From the NCBI RefSeq assembly GCF_024055725.1, contig NZ_JAMXMX010000043.1, positions 1 to 35,693 on the forward strand: a stretch of 35,693 nucleotides of DNA. The letters run 5' to 3'. The notes beneath the pieces were generated by a model, which saw only the letters and a program-made list of their open reading frames with translations, was not told where the DNA came from and did not search any database. Shown here one piece after another: positions 1 through 8,537 of this stretch. The first letter of the stretch is position 1. Each line of letters starts with the position of its first letter. The position numbers were made by a program, and so were the translations under genes. The stretch comes from Actinoallomurus spadix (lineage in GTDB: Bacteria > Actinomycetota > Actinomycetes > Streptosporangiales > Streptosporangiaceae).

Positions 1-33
1 GCCATCCATAGTGGTCGCGTACTTGTCACCCAT
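1..33 (-). CDS. Start of the next ESX-operon gene (cut by window edge)
   Basis: Only the first 11 codons are inside the window (MGDKYATTMDG, continuing past the edge). The ATG lies 2 nt after the TAG stop of the EccC gene. It is preceded by a good Shine-Dalgarno (GGGAGG) that lies within the end of the eccC coding sequence, so translation is probably coupled to eccC. The fragment is too short to assign. Genes that commonly follow eccC in ESX loci are WXG100 proteins, eccB, eccE or mycP, but nothing visible decides between these. Confidence 0.6.
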   Translation of the reverse strand, partial: MGDKYATTMDG

Positions 34-35
34 GA

Positions 36-3000
36 CTAGACCTCCCTTCCGGCACTGGCCGGCCGGGCGTCGTACGTCACCGGCTCGGTCTCCTCATCGA
101 CGACGGCATGGATCAGCGTTGGTTCCTGTCTCCTCCGGATCAGCAGGCCGCGTCCGGGGATGCGCTGGGCGGCGCGCTGGTCCCCCAGCAGGACCCCTTC
201 GCGTGGATCACCGGACAGGATGAGCCCGTCGGCGCCGAACTCCCGTAGCCGCCCCACCATCGGGTCCGACATCAGGGACCGTGAGGCCCCGCTGACGCGA
301 CGGGCGAGCACGACGTGGAAACCGAGTTCCTCGCCCTGCGTGACGAAGGAGGCCAGCGGCGCGAGCGGGCCGCGGTCCGCGCCGCTCGCCACCAGGTCGT
401 AATCGTCGACGACCAGGTAGAACTCCGGTCCCTCCCACCAGTCACGCTCGCGCAGCCGGTCGACGGTCAGGCCGGGCGGCGGCATCCGTTCCTTCAGTTT
501 CTCGGCCACCTGGGCGACGAAGGCGGCTGCCAGCTCGGGGTTGCCCGCGTGCGCGCCGATGTACGGGGCGGGCAGGACGTCCAGGAGGCTGCGGCGGTAG
601 TCGATGACGATGAAGCGCACGTCCCACGGTGAGTACCGGCGGCCGATGCCGCGCATCCAGGCCCGCAGGAACGAGGTCCGGCCCGAACCGGAGTCGCCGA
701 AGACGAGGAAGTGCGGTTGGCCCTGGGTGAGGTCCAGGCCCACCGGGTGCAGATCGGTTTGGGCCAGCCCGATCGGAATCTCGGTCGGGGACAGTCCCCG
801 CCCGGCGTCCTCCCACGGATTCCCGACGACCGAGGTGTCGGCGAGGATCTCCTCCAGCTCTTTCACGGTGATCCGCTCCGGCAGCACCTTCAGCCGCGGC
901 GCCGGCGCTCCCTGCCACGAACCGGTGATCGCGTCAATGACCTCCTGCTGCGCCTCGGCAAGGCCGTCGAGGCCGTCATCACCGTCCATGCGGGGCAGCG
1001 CGACGTGGAAGGGAAACCCGGGCGGCATCAAGCCACGACCGGCCGGCACCCGCCCCAGCCGCCGGGTCTCCTGACGGTTGACCTCCGATTCCGCCGGGTC
1101 GTTCATCCGCAGTTCGAGACGTCCGGGAATGCTGTCACGCAACGCCAGCCGAATCTCGGCCCAGCGGTTGGCGGTCACGATCAGGTGCACCCCGACACCC
1201 AGACCACGGGTGGCGATGTCGGTGGCGATCGTGGTGGCGTCCTCCAGCTCCGCGTGCAGCGCACCCCAGTTGTCGATGACGAGAACGACGTCGGCGGCAC
1301 GCACCCCCGCCGGCAGCGCACCGCTGTCGCGTCGCCGGCGGAAGTCGGCGGCGGACTGGATGCCCAAGTCCTGGAACATCCGCTCGCGCACCGCGATCAG
1401 GCGATTCACCTCGGCCAGCACGCGCTGGACCCGTTCGGTGTCCCGCCGCCCGGCCACCCCGGACACGTGCGGAGCGCCTTGCAGCGCGTGCAGCGCGCCC
1501 CCGCCGTGGTCGATGCAGTAGAACTGCAGCTCGTCCGGCGTGTGAGTGAGCATCGCGCTGATCAGTGCCGTGCGCAGGAACGTGCTCTTGCCGCTCTGCG
1601 GCGCGCCGACCAGGGCCAGGTGCCCGTGGATCCCGGTCAGGTCGAGCACGACGGGACGCTGCTCCTGCCGGGCGGGCAGGTCCGCGACGGCGACCGGGAA
1701 CTTCAGCTCCCCGGCCGCCGACCACGCCTGACTCTGCAGGCCCCGCTCCGGCACGACCTCCACCGGGGCGAGCAGCGGGTCGAGGGGGAAACGCGGCGGC
1801 AACGGCTCCAGCCACACCTGATGGGTGGGCGCGCTGCTCGCCGCGAGCCGCTCGACGACGACCTCCAGCTCGGTCGTCCCGGACCCCGGCACAGGGGTGA
1901 CCGCGGGCTCGGGCGCCGTGTCCTCCGGGGTGGGCGGGGTGCGCAATGCGAAGGGGACCGGCGCGATCGATTTCGGCCGGCCTTGCTGCGCGGCGGGGTC
2001 CTCGTAGAGCCGGGAGACGTGCGCCACCCGGAACCGCTCGTAGATCGACTCGTCTACTTTCAGGTAGGCGGAGCCGGGGATGGGCGGCAGCTTGTACGCG
2101 TCCGCCGTGCCGATCACCGTACGGCTCTCGCTCGCGCTGAACGTGCGCAGGGCGATGCGGTAGGACAGGTGGGACTCCAGGCCGCGCAGGCGGCCCTCCT
2201 CCAGCCGCTGGGTGGCCAGCAGCAGGTGCATGCCCAGGCTACGGCCGACCCGGCCGATCTGCACGAACAGGTCGATGAAGTCCGAGCGCTGCGACAGCAG
2301 CTCACCGAACTCGTCCACCACGATCATCAGGTACGGCAGCGGCGGCAGCGGCGCGCCGTCCGCGTCCGTACCACCGGCCGCCTGCTTGAGCTGGTAGTCG
2401 CGGATCGAGTCGATGTTGCCCGCCTGCCGCAGCAGCCGCTGCCGCCGCTGCTGCTCCCCCACCAGCGCCACCCGTACGCGCTCGACGAGGGAAAGGTCGT
2501 CGGCCAGGTTCGTGATCAGGCCCGCCACGTGCGGCAGCCTCGTCAGGCCCGCGAACGTCGCACCACCCTTGAAGTCCACCAGCACGAAACCCAGGTGCTC
2601 CGGCGAATGCGTCAGCGACAAGCCGGTGACCAGCGTCCGCAGCAGTTCGCTCTTGCCCGAGCCGGTCGCGCCGACCACCAGCCCATGCGGCCCGATGCCG
2701 CCCTGCGCCGACTCCTTCAGATCCAGGACGAGGGCCTCGCCACTGGCGGTGACGCCGACCGGCACTCGCAGGAGGTCGTCGTCGTCCGGTGCGCGCCAGG
2801 CGGCGGTCGGGTCCAGCGACGTGACGTCGATTCCGAGCATGCCGGGCAGCGACACGGACTGGGAGAGGACCTGCTCCTGCTCGCCCGTGAGCCGCAGCGG
2901 TGCGAGCGATCGGGCGATCCGGGACCGCAGGGCGGGCGCGATCCGGTCGACGGTCGCGTCCTCCACGGTGCTGTGCAGCCCGGCGTTCGCGCCCTCCAGG

Positions 3001-4148
3001 GTGAGGCGGCCGGACGCTTCGAGGCGCACGCGCACATCGACGCGCTCCGGTTCGTGCGCCTCGGTCGTGACCAGGCACACCACCGTGATGCCGAGGTTCG
3101 GGCCGGCCTCCGCGATCAGGCGGGGGACGAGCGGGGATCGGGTCCAGGCCGCGCGGGGATCGTAGTCGTTCAGCACGATGACGAGCCGCCGCCGCGGTCC
3201 CTCCTGGGCGGTCATGGACACGAGCCGCGTTCCGCGCTCCGCGCGGGCCGCCATGGCCCGGTCGAGTGCGGCCTCGATGTAGTCCGCCAGGCCGACCAGG
3301 TCCTCGGCGACCAGAGGGACGACCTCGACCCCGCGCTCGCGGGTGTCCGGTTCGTGGGCGTTCGGGAGCCACTTGACCCACTCCCACCGCGCGTCCCCGG
3401 ACGTCACCACGGCGACCTGCACGTCGTCCGGCGCGTGCAGCGTGGCGAGCTGGCACAGCATCGCGGTGGCCGCCGCCTCGGTCTCCGCGGCCGGACCCAG
3501 CAGGCTCACCACGCCGGCCCGCCCGACGTCGATCCACGCCGGTTGCCGTTCGACCGTCTTGTGCGTTTGAACGAGCTCCTCGGCGGCGTGCAGGGAATGG
3601 GCGTCGTACTCGACGGTCGGATCGGGTCGCCTGGTGGTCGTGAGGGTGATGGCCAGCGGCCCGCCTCCCACGCCGATGCGCAGTCTGAGGAAGTCGGGGT
3701 CCTCGGGTCGCCTCTCCCAGACGCGGCGCCGTCGGACCGCGATCGCCCACAACCGCTCCGGACTCGGATGCACCCACGCCGCCGCGAAGCGCTGCACCTG
3801 GGCCACCTCTCTCGCCTGCCGGCGAATCCCCGCCAGGTAGTCCAGGTAACGCTCGCGCTGGTGCTCCCTGGCCTGGCGGCTCTTCCCCCGCATCTGCATC
3901 CGGAAGCCGATGCTCAGCCCCGCCGACGTGACGATGAACAGGACGCCCAGCGCGATCATCCACTGCCGACCGGTCGAGATCAGGTACGCGGCCATGCTGA
4001 CGCTGGTCAACAACGGCAGGAGGAGCGTGAGCATGGTCGACATCCCGCTCGGCGGCGGCAACTGCGGCGGTGCCGCGATGGAGACCTTGTCCTCCGGCAC
4101 GGGCGGCGGTGCCATCCGTGCGGGGCGGTGGAAGGCGATCCTGCTCAT
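36..4148 (-). CDS. eccC: EccC, type VII secretion FtsK/SpoIIIE-type ATPase (EccCa and EccCb in one chain)
   Basis: 1370 aa, the usual size for a single-chain EccC, the motor that recognises ESX substrates and powers export through the inner-membrane complex. Two membrane helices lie near residues 39-59 and 63-82. A cytoplasmic region leads into three ATPase modules. Module 1 has Walker A GATGSGKS at 493-500 and Walker B ending in D612-E613. Module 2 has Walker A GAPQSGKST at 848-856, with Walker B reading VLVIDN (Asn after the Asp). Module 3 has GDSGSGRTS at 1151-1159, where the invariant Lys is Arg, and an acidic VVDD strand. So module 1 looks intact and module 3 is altered. ATG 4148 has only a distant GAGG; no better start is visible. 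It is the eighth gene of the minus-strand ESX operon, 75 bp after a WXG100-like gene. Confidence 0.95.
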   Translation of the reverse strand: MSRIAFHRPARMAPPPVPEDKVSIAAPPQLPPPSGMSTMLTLLLPLLTSVSMAAYLISTGRQWMIALGVLFIVTSAGLSIGFRMQMRGKSRQAREHQRERYLDYLAGIRRQAREVAQVQRFAAAWVHPSPERLWAIAVRRRRVWERRPEDPDFLRLRIGVGGGPLAITLTTTRRPDPTVEYDAHSLHAAEELVQTHKTVERQPAWIDVGRAGVVSLLGPAAETEAAATAMLCQLATLHAPDDVQVAVVTSGDARWEWVKWLPNAHEPDTRERGVEVVPLVAEDLVGLADYIEAALDRAMAARAERGTRLVSMTAQEGPRRRLVIVLNDYDPRAAWTRSPLVPRLIAEAGPNLGITVVCLVTTEAHEPERVDVRVRLEASGRLTLEGANAGLHSTVEDATVDRIAPALRSRIARSLAPLRLTGEQEQVLSQSVSLPGMLGIDVTSLDPTAAWRAPDDDDLLRVPVGVTASGEALVLDLKESAQGGIGPHGLVVGATGSGKSELLRTLVTGLSLTHSPEHLGFVLVDFKGGATFAGLTRLPHVAGLITNLADDLSLVERVRVALVGEQQRRQRLLRQAGNIDSIRDYQLKQAAGGTDADGAPLPPLPYLMIVVDEFGELLSQRSDFIDLFVQIGRVGRSLGMHLLLATQRLEEGRLRGLESHLSYRIALRTFSASESRTVIGTADAYKLPPIPGSAYLKVDESIYERFRVAHVSRLYEDPAAQQGRPKSIAPVPFALRTPPTPEDTAPEPAVTPVPGSGTTELEVVVERLAASSAPTHQVWLEPLPPRFPLDPLLAPVEVVPERGLQSQAWSAAGELKFPVAVADLPARQEQRPVVLDLTGIHGHLALVGAPQSGKSTFLRTALISAMLTHTPDELQFYCIDHGGGALHALQGAPHVSGVAGRRDTERVQRVLAEVNRLIAVRERMFQDLGIQSAADFRRRRDSGALPAGVRAADVVLVIDNWGALHAELEDATTIATDIATRGLGVGVHLIVTANRWAEIRLALRDSIPGRLELRMNDPAESEVNRQETRRLGRVPAGRGLMPPGFPFHVALPRMDGDDGLDGLAEAQQEVIDAITGSWQGAPAPRLKVLPERITVKELEEILADTSVVGNPWEDAGRGLSPTEIPIGLAQTDLHPVGLDLTQGQPHFLVFGDSGSGRTSFLRAWMRGIGRRYSPWDVRFIVIDYRRSLLDVLPAPYIGAHAGNPELAAAFVAQVAEKLKERMPPPGLTVDRLRERDWWEGPEFYLVVDDYDLVASGADRGPLAPLASFVTQGEELGFHVVLARRVSGASRSLMSDPMVGRLREFGADGLILSGDPREGVLLGDQRAAQRIPGRGLLIRRRQEPTLIHAVVDEETEPVTYDARPASAGREV

Positions 4149-4223
4149 CGGTTGGGCTGCCTCAAAGGGAGATGGTCGCGGCGGCGGACGCGGATGTGGT
4201 CCGCCGCGCGCCGGCGACCGCGA

Positions 4224-4703
4224 TCAGGACGTGAGCGGCGGGTAGTCGGCTGTGATGGCGGTCTTGTTCGTGTCCAGCACGTCCGGCGGCGGGGTGGTGT
4301 CGATGTCGAGGGGGGGTACCGCGCTGCGCCATGGCTGGGGCGGCGCGTCGAACTTGGCGGTGAACCTGTTCCAGACATCGGTGAGGCCGAACTCGGCCGC
4401 GTTGTAGTTGTGGAGCGCGGTGGCGAGCCCAGTGGCAATGGCGCTCAGCACGCCGTCGTCGGGCTTCTCGTCGCTACCGAAGATGTCGCCCATGACCGTG
4501 CGCCATCGCTTGTTGAAGTCATCCGCTTCCTGCTGAGTCTTGCCCACCCAGTCGTTGAGTGTCAGCGACTGCAGGGTGGTCGCGATTCGGGAGACGGAGT
4601 CCGCGACGTTCTGCGCGTAATCGTGCAGTGCGGTCGCCGTTTCGTGAATTCCCCACGGCCCGATCGCCATGTTCGACAGGTAGTCGTAGTCAGTGGTGGC
4701 CAT
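4224..4703 (-). CDS. WXG100-like ESX protein, 159 aa, C-terminally extended
   Basis: 159 aa. The N-terminal ~105 residues look like an ESX helical hairpin: a helix, a turn with W52-V53-G54 (a true WxG motif), a second helix, then Y100-N-A-A-E104, which fits the YxxxD/E export signal. Unlike a normal ~100-aa WXG100 protein it continues for about 55 residues, rich in Pro and Asp, with no predicted secondary structure that I can see. The start ATG follows GAGGGA by 9 nt. It sits directly before eccC and 30 bp after another WXG100-like gene, so the two are a natural heterodimer pair. Assignment rests on motif and context; it could carry a small cargo tail rather than being a plain chaperone-type partner. 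Confidence 0.75.
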   Translation of the reverse strand: MATTDYDYLSNMAIGPWGIHETATALHDYAQNVADSVSRIATTLQSLTLNDWVGKTQQEADDFNKRWRTVMGDIFGSDEKPDDGVLSAIATGLATALHNYNAAEFGLTDVWNRFTAKFDAPPQPWRSAVPPLDIDTTPPPDVLDTNKTAITADYPPLTS

Positions 4704-4733
4704 TGATGGCGTTCCCTCGTTCGAATTCGCGAC

Positions 4734-5063
4734 TTAGGCGGGCGTCACGTTCGCCGCGTTCACAGACTCGGCCTGATGGTAGTTGTCGTAGGACTTCTGC
4801 ATCCGGTCAATTATCTCCTGAAGGAGTCCCATCATTTGGGACGTGGCATTGGCGTACCACGTCTCAACCGGGTCGAGTGAGTCGTAGGCAGGTCCCTTCC
4901 AGTAGAGATTCAGATCGCTCATCTTGGACTTGATCTGCTCGAGGGTCTTGGAGATTCCGTCGTGCTCCCGCTGGACGGTGGCGATGGCGTCCGACAATGC
5001 CTGCAGGGCGATCCCGAACTCGGTGTCGCCCGCGGTCTGTCCTCCTCCGCCGGTGTCCGCCAT
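4734..5063 (-). CDS. WXG100 family protein (EsxA/EsxB-like)
   Basis: 109 aa, close to the family length. Two long amphipathic helices flank a turn with W55-K56-G57, the WxG motif. Y95-H-Q-A-E99 near the end of the second helix is the YxxxD/E export motif. The first dozen residues are Gly-rich and flexible. A GAGGAG Shine-Dalgarno lies 6 nt before the ATG. Members form helical-bundle dimers, bind EccC through the C-terminal tail and are exported folded. The adjacent 159-aa gene is its likely partner. It sits between an unrecognised 208-aa ESX-associated gene and that partner. Confidence 0.88.
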   Translation of the reverse strand: MADTGGGGQTAGDTEFGIALQALSDAIATVQREHDGISKTLEQIKSKMSDLNLYWKGPAYDSLDPVETWYANATSQMMGLLQEIIDRMQKSYDNYHQAESVNAANVTPA

Positions 5064-5134
5064 GATCTTCTCCTCAATCCGATGGTCTGAACGATCCCGG
5101 TCTGGGCCTCGGGTGACGCGGTGCCGCCGGCGTA

Positions 5135-5761
5135 TCAGCCGGTGACCCCCTTGGTCGGCGGCGCGGGGAACAGCGAGTGCCTGTCGGCGGCGGCGTAGAC
5201 CTGACCCGAGTGGTTCACGAGGGCGATGTACTCACCGAAGAGCTCGAGCGCGGCGCCGATGGCCTGCAGCGTCTTCTCCTGGGCGGGATTCATTTGCGCG
5301 GCGAATTCCTGCGCCGGTTTCGCGAAGACCGTGGGTCCCGTAGTGTTGTCGTGATGGGTCCATGTGTGCGACCCCGCATCGTAAGTATCCGACGCGGCTG
5401 TCACGGTGGAGGTCTGCCCGAAAACGGTCCCCTCCGAAGACAGCACATGCGAACGCAGGTTCTCGTACTGGGTCACCAACCCCCCGGCGGTTGTCAACAT
5501 CTTGTTGACCCCGTCACCGAGCTTTCCGAAGTTGACCGAAAAATCCTTTGCGTCGCCATCAGGAGCAGGGGGTGAACCAGCGGAATCTCCCCCATCTTGG
5601 GAGAACGTCGGGTCCGTGTTGAAGGACGGGCGGCTCGCCCAGGCGACCTTGAGCACAGGGGAGTCGGTGTTTCCCAGGTTCGGCGGAACGGCACTGTCAT
5701 CGCTGTGGTCGTTCGGGTCGAACGGGTGGCGGTCGTACTTCGAGGTGGCGGGTTTATCCAC
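5135..5761 (-). CDS. Unrecognised ESX-operon protein with YxxxD tail motif (candidate substrate)
   Basis: 208 aa with a GTG start 4 nt after an AAGGAGG Shine-Dalgarno. I do not recognise a named family. The first ~75 residues are polar, Asp/Pro-rich and probably disordered. Residues 76-125 and 150-195 look helical, separated by a His/Thr/Asp-rich segment (128-145). There is no WxG in the expected turn, but Y189-A-A-A-D193 near the C-terminus matches the ESX export motif and the second helix precedes it as in WXG100 and PE/PPE-like proteins. There is no Sec signal and no membrane helix. Lying between the AAA fusion gene and a WXG100 gene, it is most simply a larger ESX substrate or dimer partner; that role is inferred. 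Confidence 0.7.
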   Translation of the reverse strand: MDKPATSKYDRHPFDPNDHSDDSAVPPNLGNTDSPVLKVAWASRPSFNTDPTFSQDGGDSAGSPPAPDGDAKDFSVNFGKLGDGVNKMLTTAGGLVTQYENLRSHVLSSEGTVFGQTSTVTAASDTYDAGSHTWTHHDNTTGPTVFAKPAQEFAAQMNPAQEKTLQAIGAALELFGEYIALVNHSGQVYAAADRHSLFPAPPTKGVTG

Positions 5762-5800
5762 GGGTCCTCCTTCTCGTTGGCGGGTTCTCGGAAGCGGGCC

Positions 5801-8536
5801 TTAGATCGGTTGGGCCGGCGGCAGGTCCTCTGGGAGGAGGGTCGTCAGGTCGCGAGCGTCTCCGGCCGTCAGGTCGTCGGCGATCCGCATCGCGTGGCGC
5901 TCGGTCATCAACTGGAAGACCTGCCGGGCGGTCCGGCCGTTGCCGAACTGCTCGCCCCGGGGCAGGTCCTCGAAGAACCGGTGCAGCGCATCGACGGTCT
6001 CCTCGGGGCACTCGTACCGGTGCCGGTCGGCGTGGTAGCGCACGATCCGCACCAGCTCGGCGGAGTCATAGTCGTCGAACGTCAGGGTGCGGGTGAACCG
6101 CGAGCCCAGCCCCGCGTTGGAGGCCAAGAACCGCTGCATCTCCTCCGGATAGCCGGCGACGATCACCACGACGTCGTCGCGGTGGTCCTCCATCAGCTTC
6201 ACCAGCGTGGAGATCGCCTCCTGGCCGAAGTCGTTGCTCTGCCCGTGCGGGACCAGCGAGTACGCCTCGTCGATGAACAGCACCCCGCCCAGCGCGCGGC
6301 GGAACACCGCCTGCGTCTTGGGCGCGGTGTGCCCGACGTACTCCCCCACCAGGTCACCGCGGTCGGCCTCCACCAGGTGACCGCGTTCCAGCAGGCCCAG
6401 CGCGTGCAGGAACCCGCCGTACAGGCGCGCGACCGTGGTCTTGCCCGTGCCCGGGTTGCCGGCGAAGACGAGGTGACGTGACAGCGGCGGTGGCGGCAGC
6501 CCCGCCTCCTCGCGGACCTTCACCATCTGCATCAGCTTGGTCAGGCCGACGATGTCGCGCTTGACCCCGTCCAGGCCCACCAGCCGGTCCAGCTCGGCGC
6601 GCAGCTCCGCGAGCCGCTCCTCGGGCGCCTTGTCCGTCTCGTCCTCGGCGGCGGCCGCGGAGCCGCTGCCCTTGGCCGGCCCGCCCGCGGCCGTCGCCGC
6701 ACGCGCGGACGGCGCCGCGCCATCGCGCTGCGGCAGGACGGCGTCACGGACCCCCTCCGACCCGCAGTCCTCGATGACGGGCTCGGCGCCGTCGCACACG
6801 ACCAGGTCGTGGTCGCCACCGGACACGTGGCAGCGGCGCAGCACCGGGGCCGCCTCCGCCTCCACGTAGATCGCCGGATATCCGGCCTCGGAGATCCGGC
6901 AGTCCTCGAACAGGCCCGCCGCCCCCTCGGCCAGGAACACGCCGTTGCGAGCGGGCCGCTCGACGGTCAGACCCCGGACGCGCGGCCGGGCGCCGGCGCC
7001 GGCGTACAGGCCGGTGCCCTCGACGCCGGTCATCGTGCAGTCCTCGATCCGTACGGCACTGCCGGTGTCCAGGAACACGCCCGTCGACCCGGTGCGCTCA
7101 ATGCGGACGCCCTCGATGACGGCTCCGCCGCCAGGGCCCACCTGGATCCCGACCTCGGTGACGTCTCCGATCTCGCAGTCGGCCACGAACGGCCGGTGAG
7201 TCGTCCGCAGGTCGAGCGCGGTGTGCGCGCGCGACACCCGGCAGCCGCGCAGCGCCGCGTCGCCGCCCTCCACGAACACGCCCGTCATCCCGACGTCCTG
7301 GATACGCGTGTCCTCCAGGGTCGCCTCGGACCGCTCGCACACCCGGACGCCGTACTCGGGAGTGTCGCGGATCCGGCATTCGGTCAGCGCGGTGCGCGCC
7401 CCGCCGGCGAGGTGGACGGCCGTGTACGCCGTGTCGTGGATCTCGTGATCGGACAGCGCGAGGTCCGCCTCGCCGGCCGCGTACAGGCCGTTGGCCGCCG
7501 TACGGGCGATCTCGCCGCGCCGTACGCGGACGGTGGCCCCGCCGGTCACCGCGAGCCCGCTGTCGGCGACGTCGACGACGCGAACGGCGTCGAGTTCCAG
7601 CGCGCCGGTCCCGCTGACGAGGATCCCCGCCCGCCGCGTGTCGTGAATATGGCAGTCGTCGAGGACCGCCGCCGCCTCGTCCTCGGCGAGCACGCCGGCG
7701 CCCGCCGTGCGGAAGATCTCACACCGGCCGAGCAGGATCGCGTGCGACCGCGAGGAGTCGGGTTCCTCGGCCGACGCGGCGTCGCGCGGGCGCCCCCGGC
7801 CGTCGTCGGCCGGGGCGCGCCGCCCGGCGGTGCCGCTCAGGCGCAGGCCCTGGGCGCCCGTGTCGTACAGGCGGCAGTCGCGCAGCACCAGCGCGGACCG
7901 CCCCTCGGCGTGGACGGCGGCGGCGCCGGTGCGGCGCATCTCGCAGCGGGTGAACCGGCCGCGGGCGGCCCCGGTCAGGTGGGCGCCGCGGTGGCCGGTG
8001 TCCTCGATGAGGGTGCCGGTGCACTCGACGCGGGCCTCGTCGTCGGCCGTGACGCCGTCGCCGCCGGCGGACCGCACGGTGCAGTTCTCCAGCACCGTAC
8101 GGCTCGTCCCGGTCAGCCGGACCGCGGTCCCGTCGGCTCCGTGGAGGTCACAGTCCCCGAGTGTGACCACGGCGTCGCCGGTGACCTCGACCCGGCCGCC
8201 GGTGATCTCGCACCCGTGCAGCGCCGGGGTCCCGCCGCGGATGAGGACCGCGGCGTCGGACGGCGCGGCGGCCCCGAGGGTCAGGTCGCGGAGCATGACC
8301 TGGCCGCCGTGCACGGTGACGGCGGGGCCGTGGGGCGCGATGATCCGCACCGTGCCCGGCCCCTTCTCCGCGACGACGGTGACGTTCCGGTCCAGCACGA
8401 GGCTTTCGCGGTACTCGCCCGGATGCACCGAGACGACGGCGCCCTCGGCGGCGGCGCGCACGGCGGCGCCGATCGTGCTGTGCGCCCCCCATCCGGGTGC
8501 CACCCGCTCCCGTGCGGCCCTCTTCGTCAGCGCCAC
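5801..8536 (-). CDS. Right-handed beta-helix / CbxX-CfqX AAA+ ATPase fusion (EccA-like position)
   Basis: 911 aa. Residues ~10-610 are a long series of ~22-25-residue beta-helix coils, with recurring patterns such as 'C.I..T...G' and 'A.VR...I', as in pectate-lyase-fold and NosD-type repeats. A charged Ala/Gly linker (~615-640) leads to a CbxX/CfqX AAA+ domain like that of EccA. It has Walker A GNPGTGKTT from residue 693, Walker B LFIDEAY around 753-759, and a GLGSRF segment near 809-814 consistent with the arginine-finger region. Mycobacterial EccA has N-terminal TPRs instead. The GTG start is 1 nt after the eccD stop, with its GGGAGG inside the eccD end, so the two are tightly coupled. Likely a cytosolic ATPase acting on ESX substrates. 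The beta-helix role, scaffold or substrate binding, is unknown. Confidence 0.9.
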   Translation of the reverse strand: MALTKRAARERVAPGWGAHSTIGAAVRAAAEGAVVSVHPGEYRESLVLDRNVTVVAEKGPGTVRIIAPHGPAVTVHGGQVMLRDLTLGAAAPSDAAVLIRGGTPALHGCEITGGRVEVTGDAVVTLGDCDLHGADGTAVRLTGTSRTVLENCTVRSAGGDGVTADDEARVECTGTLIEDTGHRGAHLTGAARGRFTRCEMRRTGAAAVHAEGRSALVLRDCRLYDTGAQGLRLSGTAGRRAPADDGRGRPRDAASAEEPDSSRSHAILLGRCEIFRTAGAGVLAEDEAAAVLDDCHIHDTRRAGILVSGTGALELDAVRVVDVADSGLAVTGGATVRVRRGEIARTAANGLYAAGEADLALSDHEIHDTAYTAVHLAGGARTALTECRIRDTPEYGVRVCERSEATLEDTRIQDVGMTGVFVEGGDAALRGCRVSRAHTALDLRTTHRPFVADCEIGDVTEVGIQVGPGGGAVIEGVRIERTGSTGVFLDTGSAVRIEDCTMTGVEGTGLYAGAGARPRVRGLTVERPARNGVFLAEGAAGLFEDCRISEAGYPAIYVEAEAAPVLRRCHVSGGDHDLVVCDGAEPVIEDCGSEGVRDAVLPQRDGAAPSARAATAAGGPAKGSGSAAAAEDETDKAPEERLAELRAELDRLVGLDGVKRDIVGLTKLMQMVKVREEAGLPPPPLSRHLVFAGNPGTGKTTVARLYGGFLHALGLLERGHLVEADRGDLVGEYVGHTAPKTQAVFRRALGGVLFIDEAYSLVPHGQSNDFGQEAISTLVKLMEDHRDDVVVIVAGYPEEMQRFLASNAGLGSRFTRTLTFDDYDSAELVRIVRYHADRHRYECPEETVDALHRFFEDLPRGEQFGNGRTARQVFQLMTERHAMRIADDLTAGDARDLTTLLPEDLPPAQPI

Positions 8537-8537
8537 G

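Noticed and set aside
711-4706. Long plus-strand frame of 1331 aa opposite eccC
   Set aside because: It is the GC-rich antisense shadow of eccC: very rich in Arg, Gly, Gln and His, without domains, and eccC has clear motifs on the other strand.
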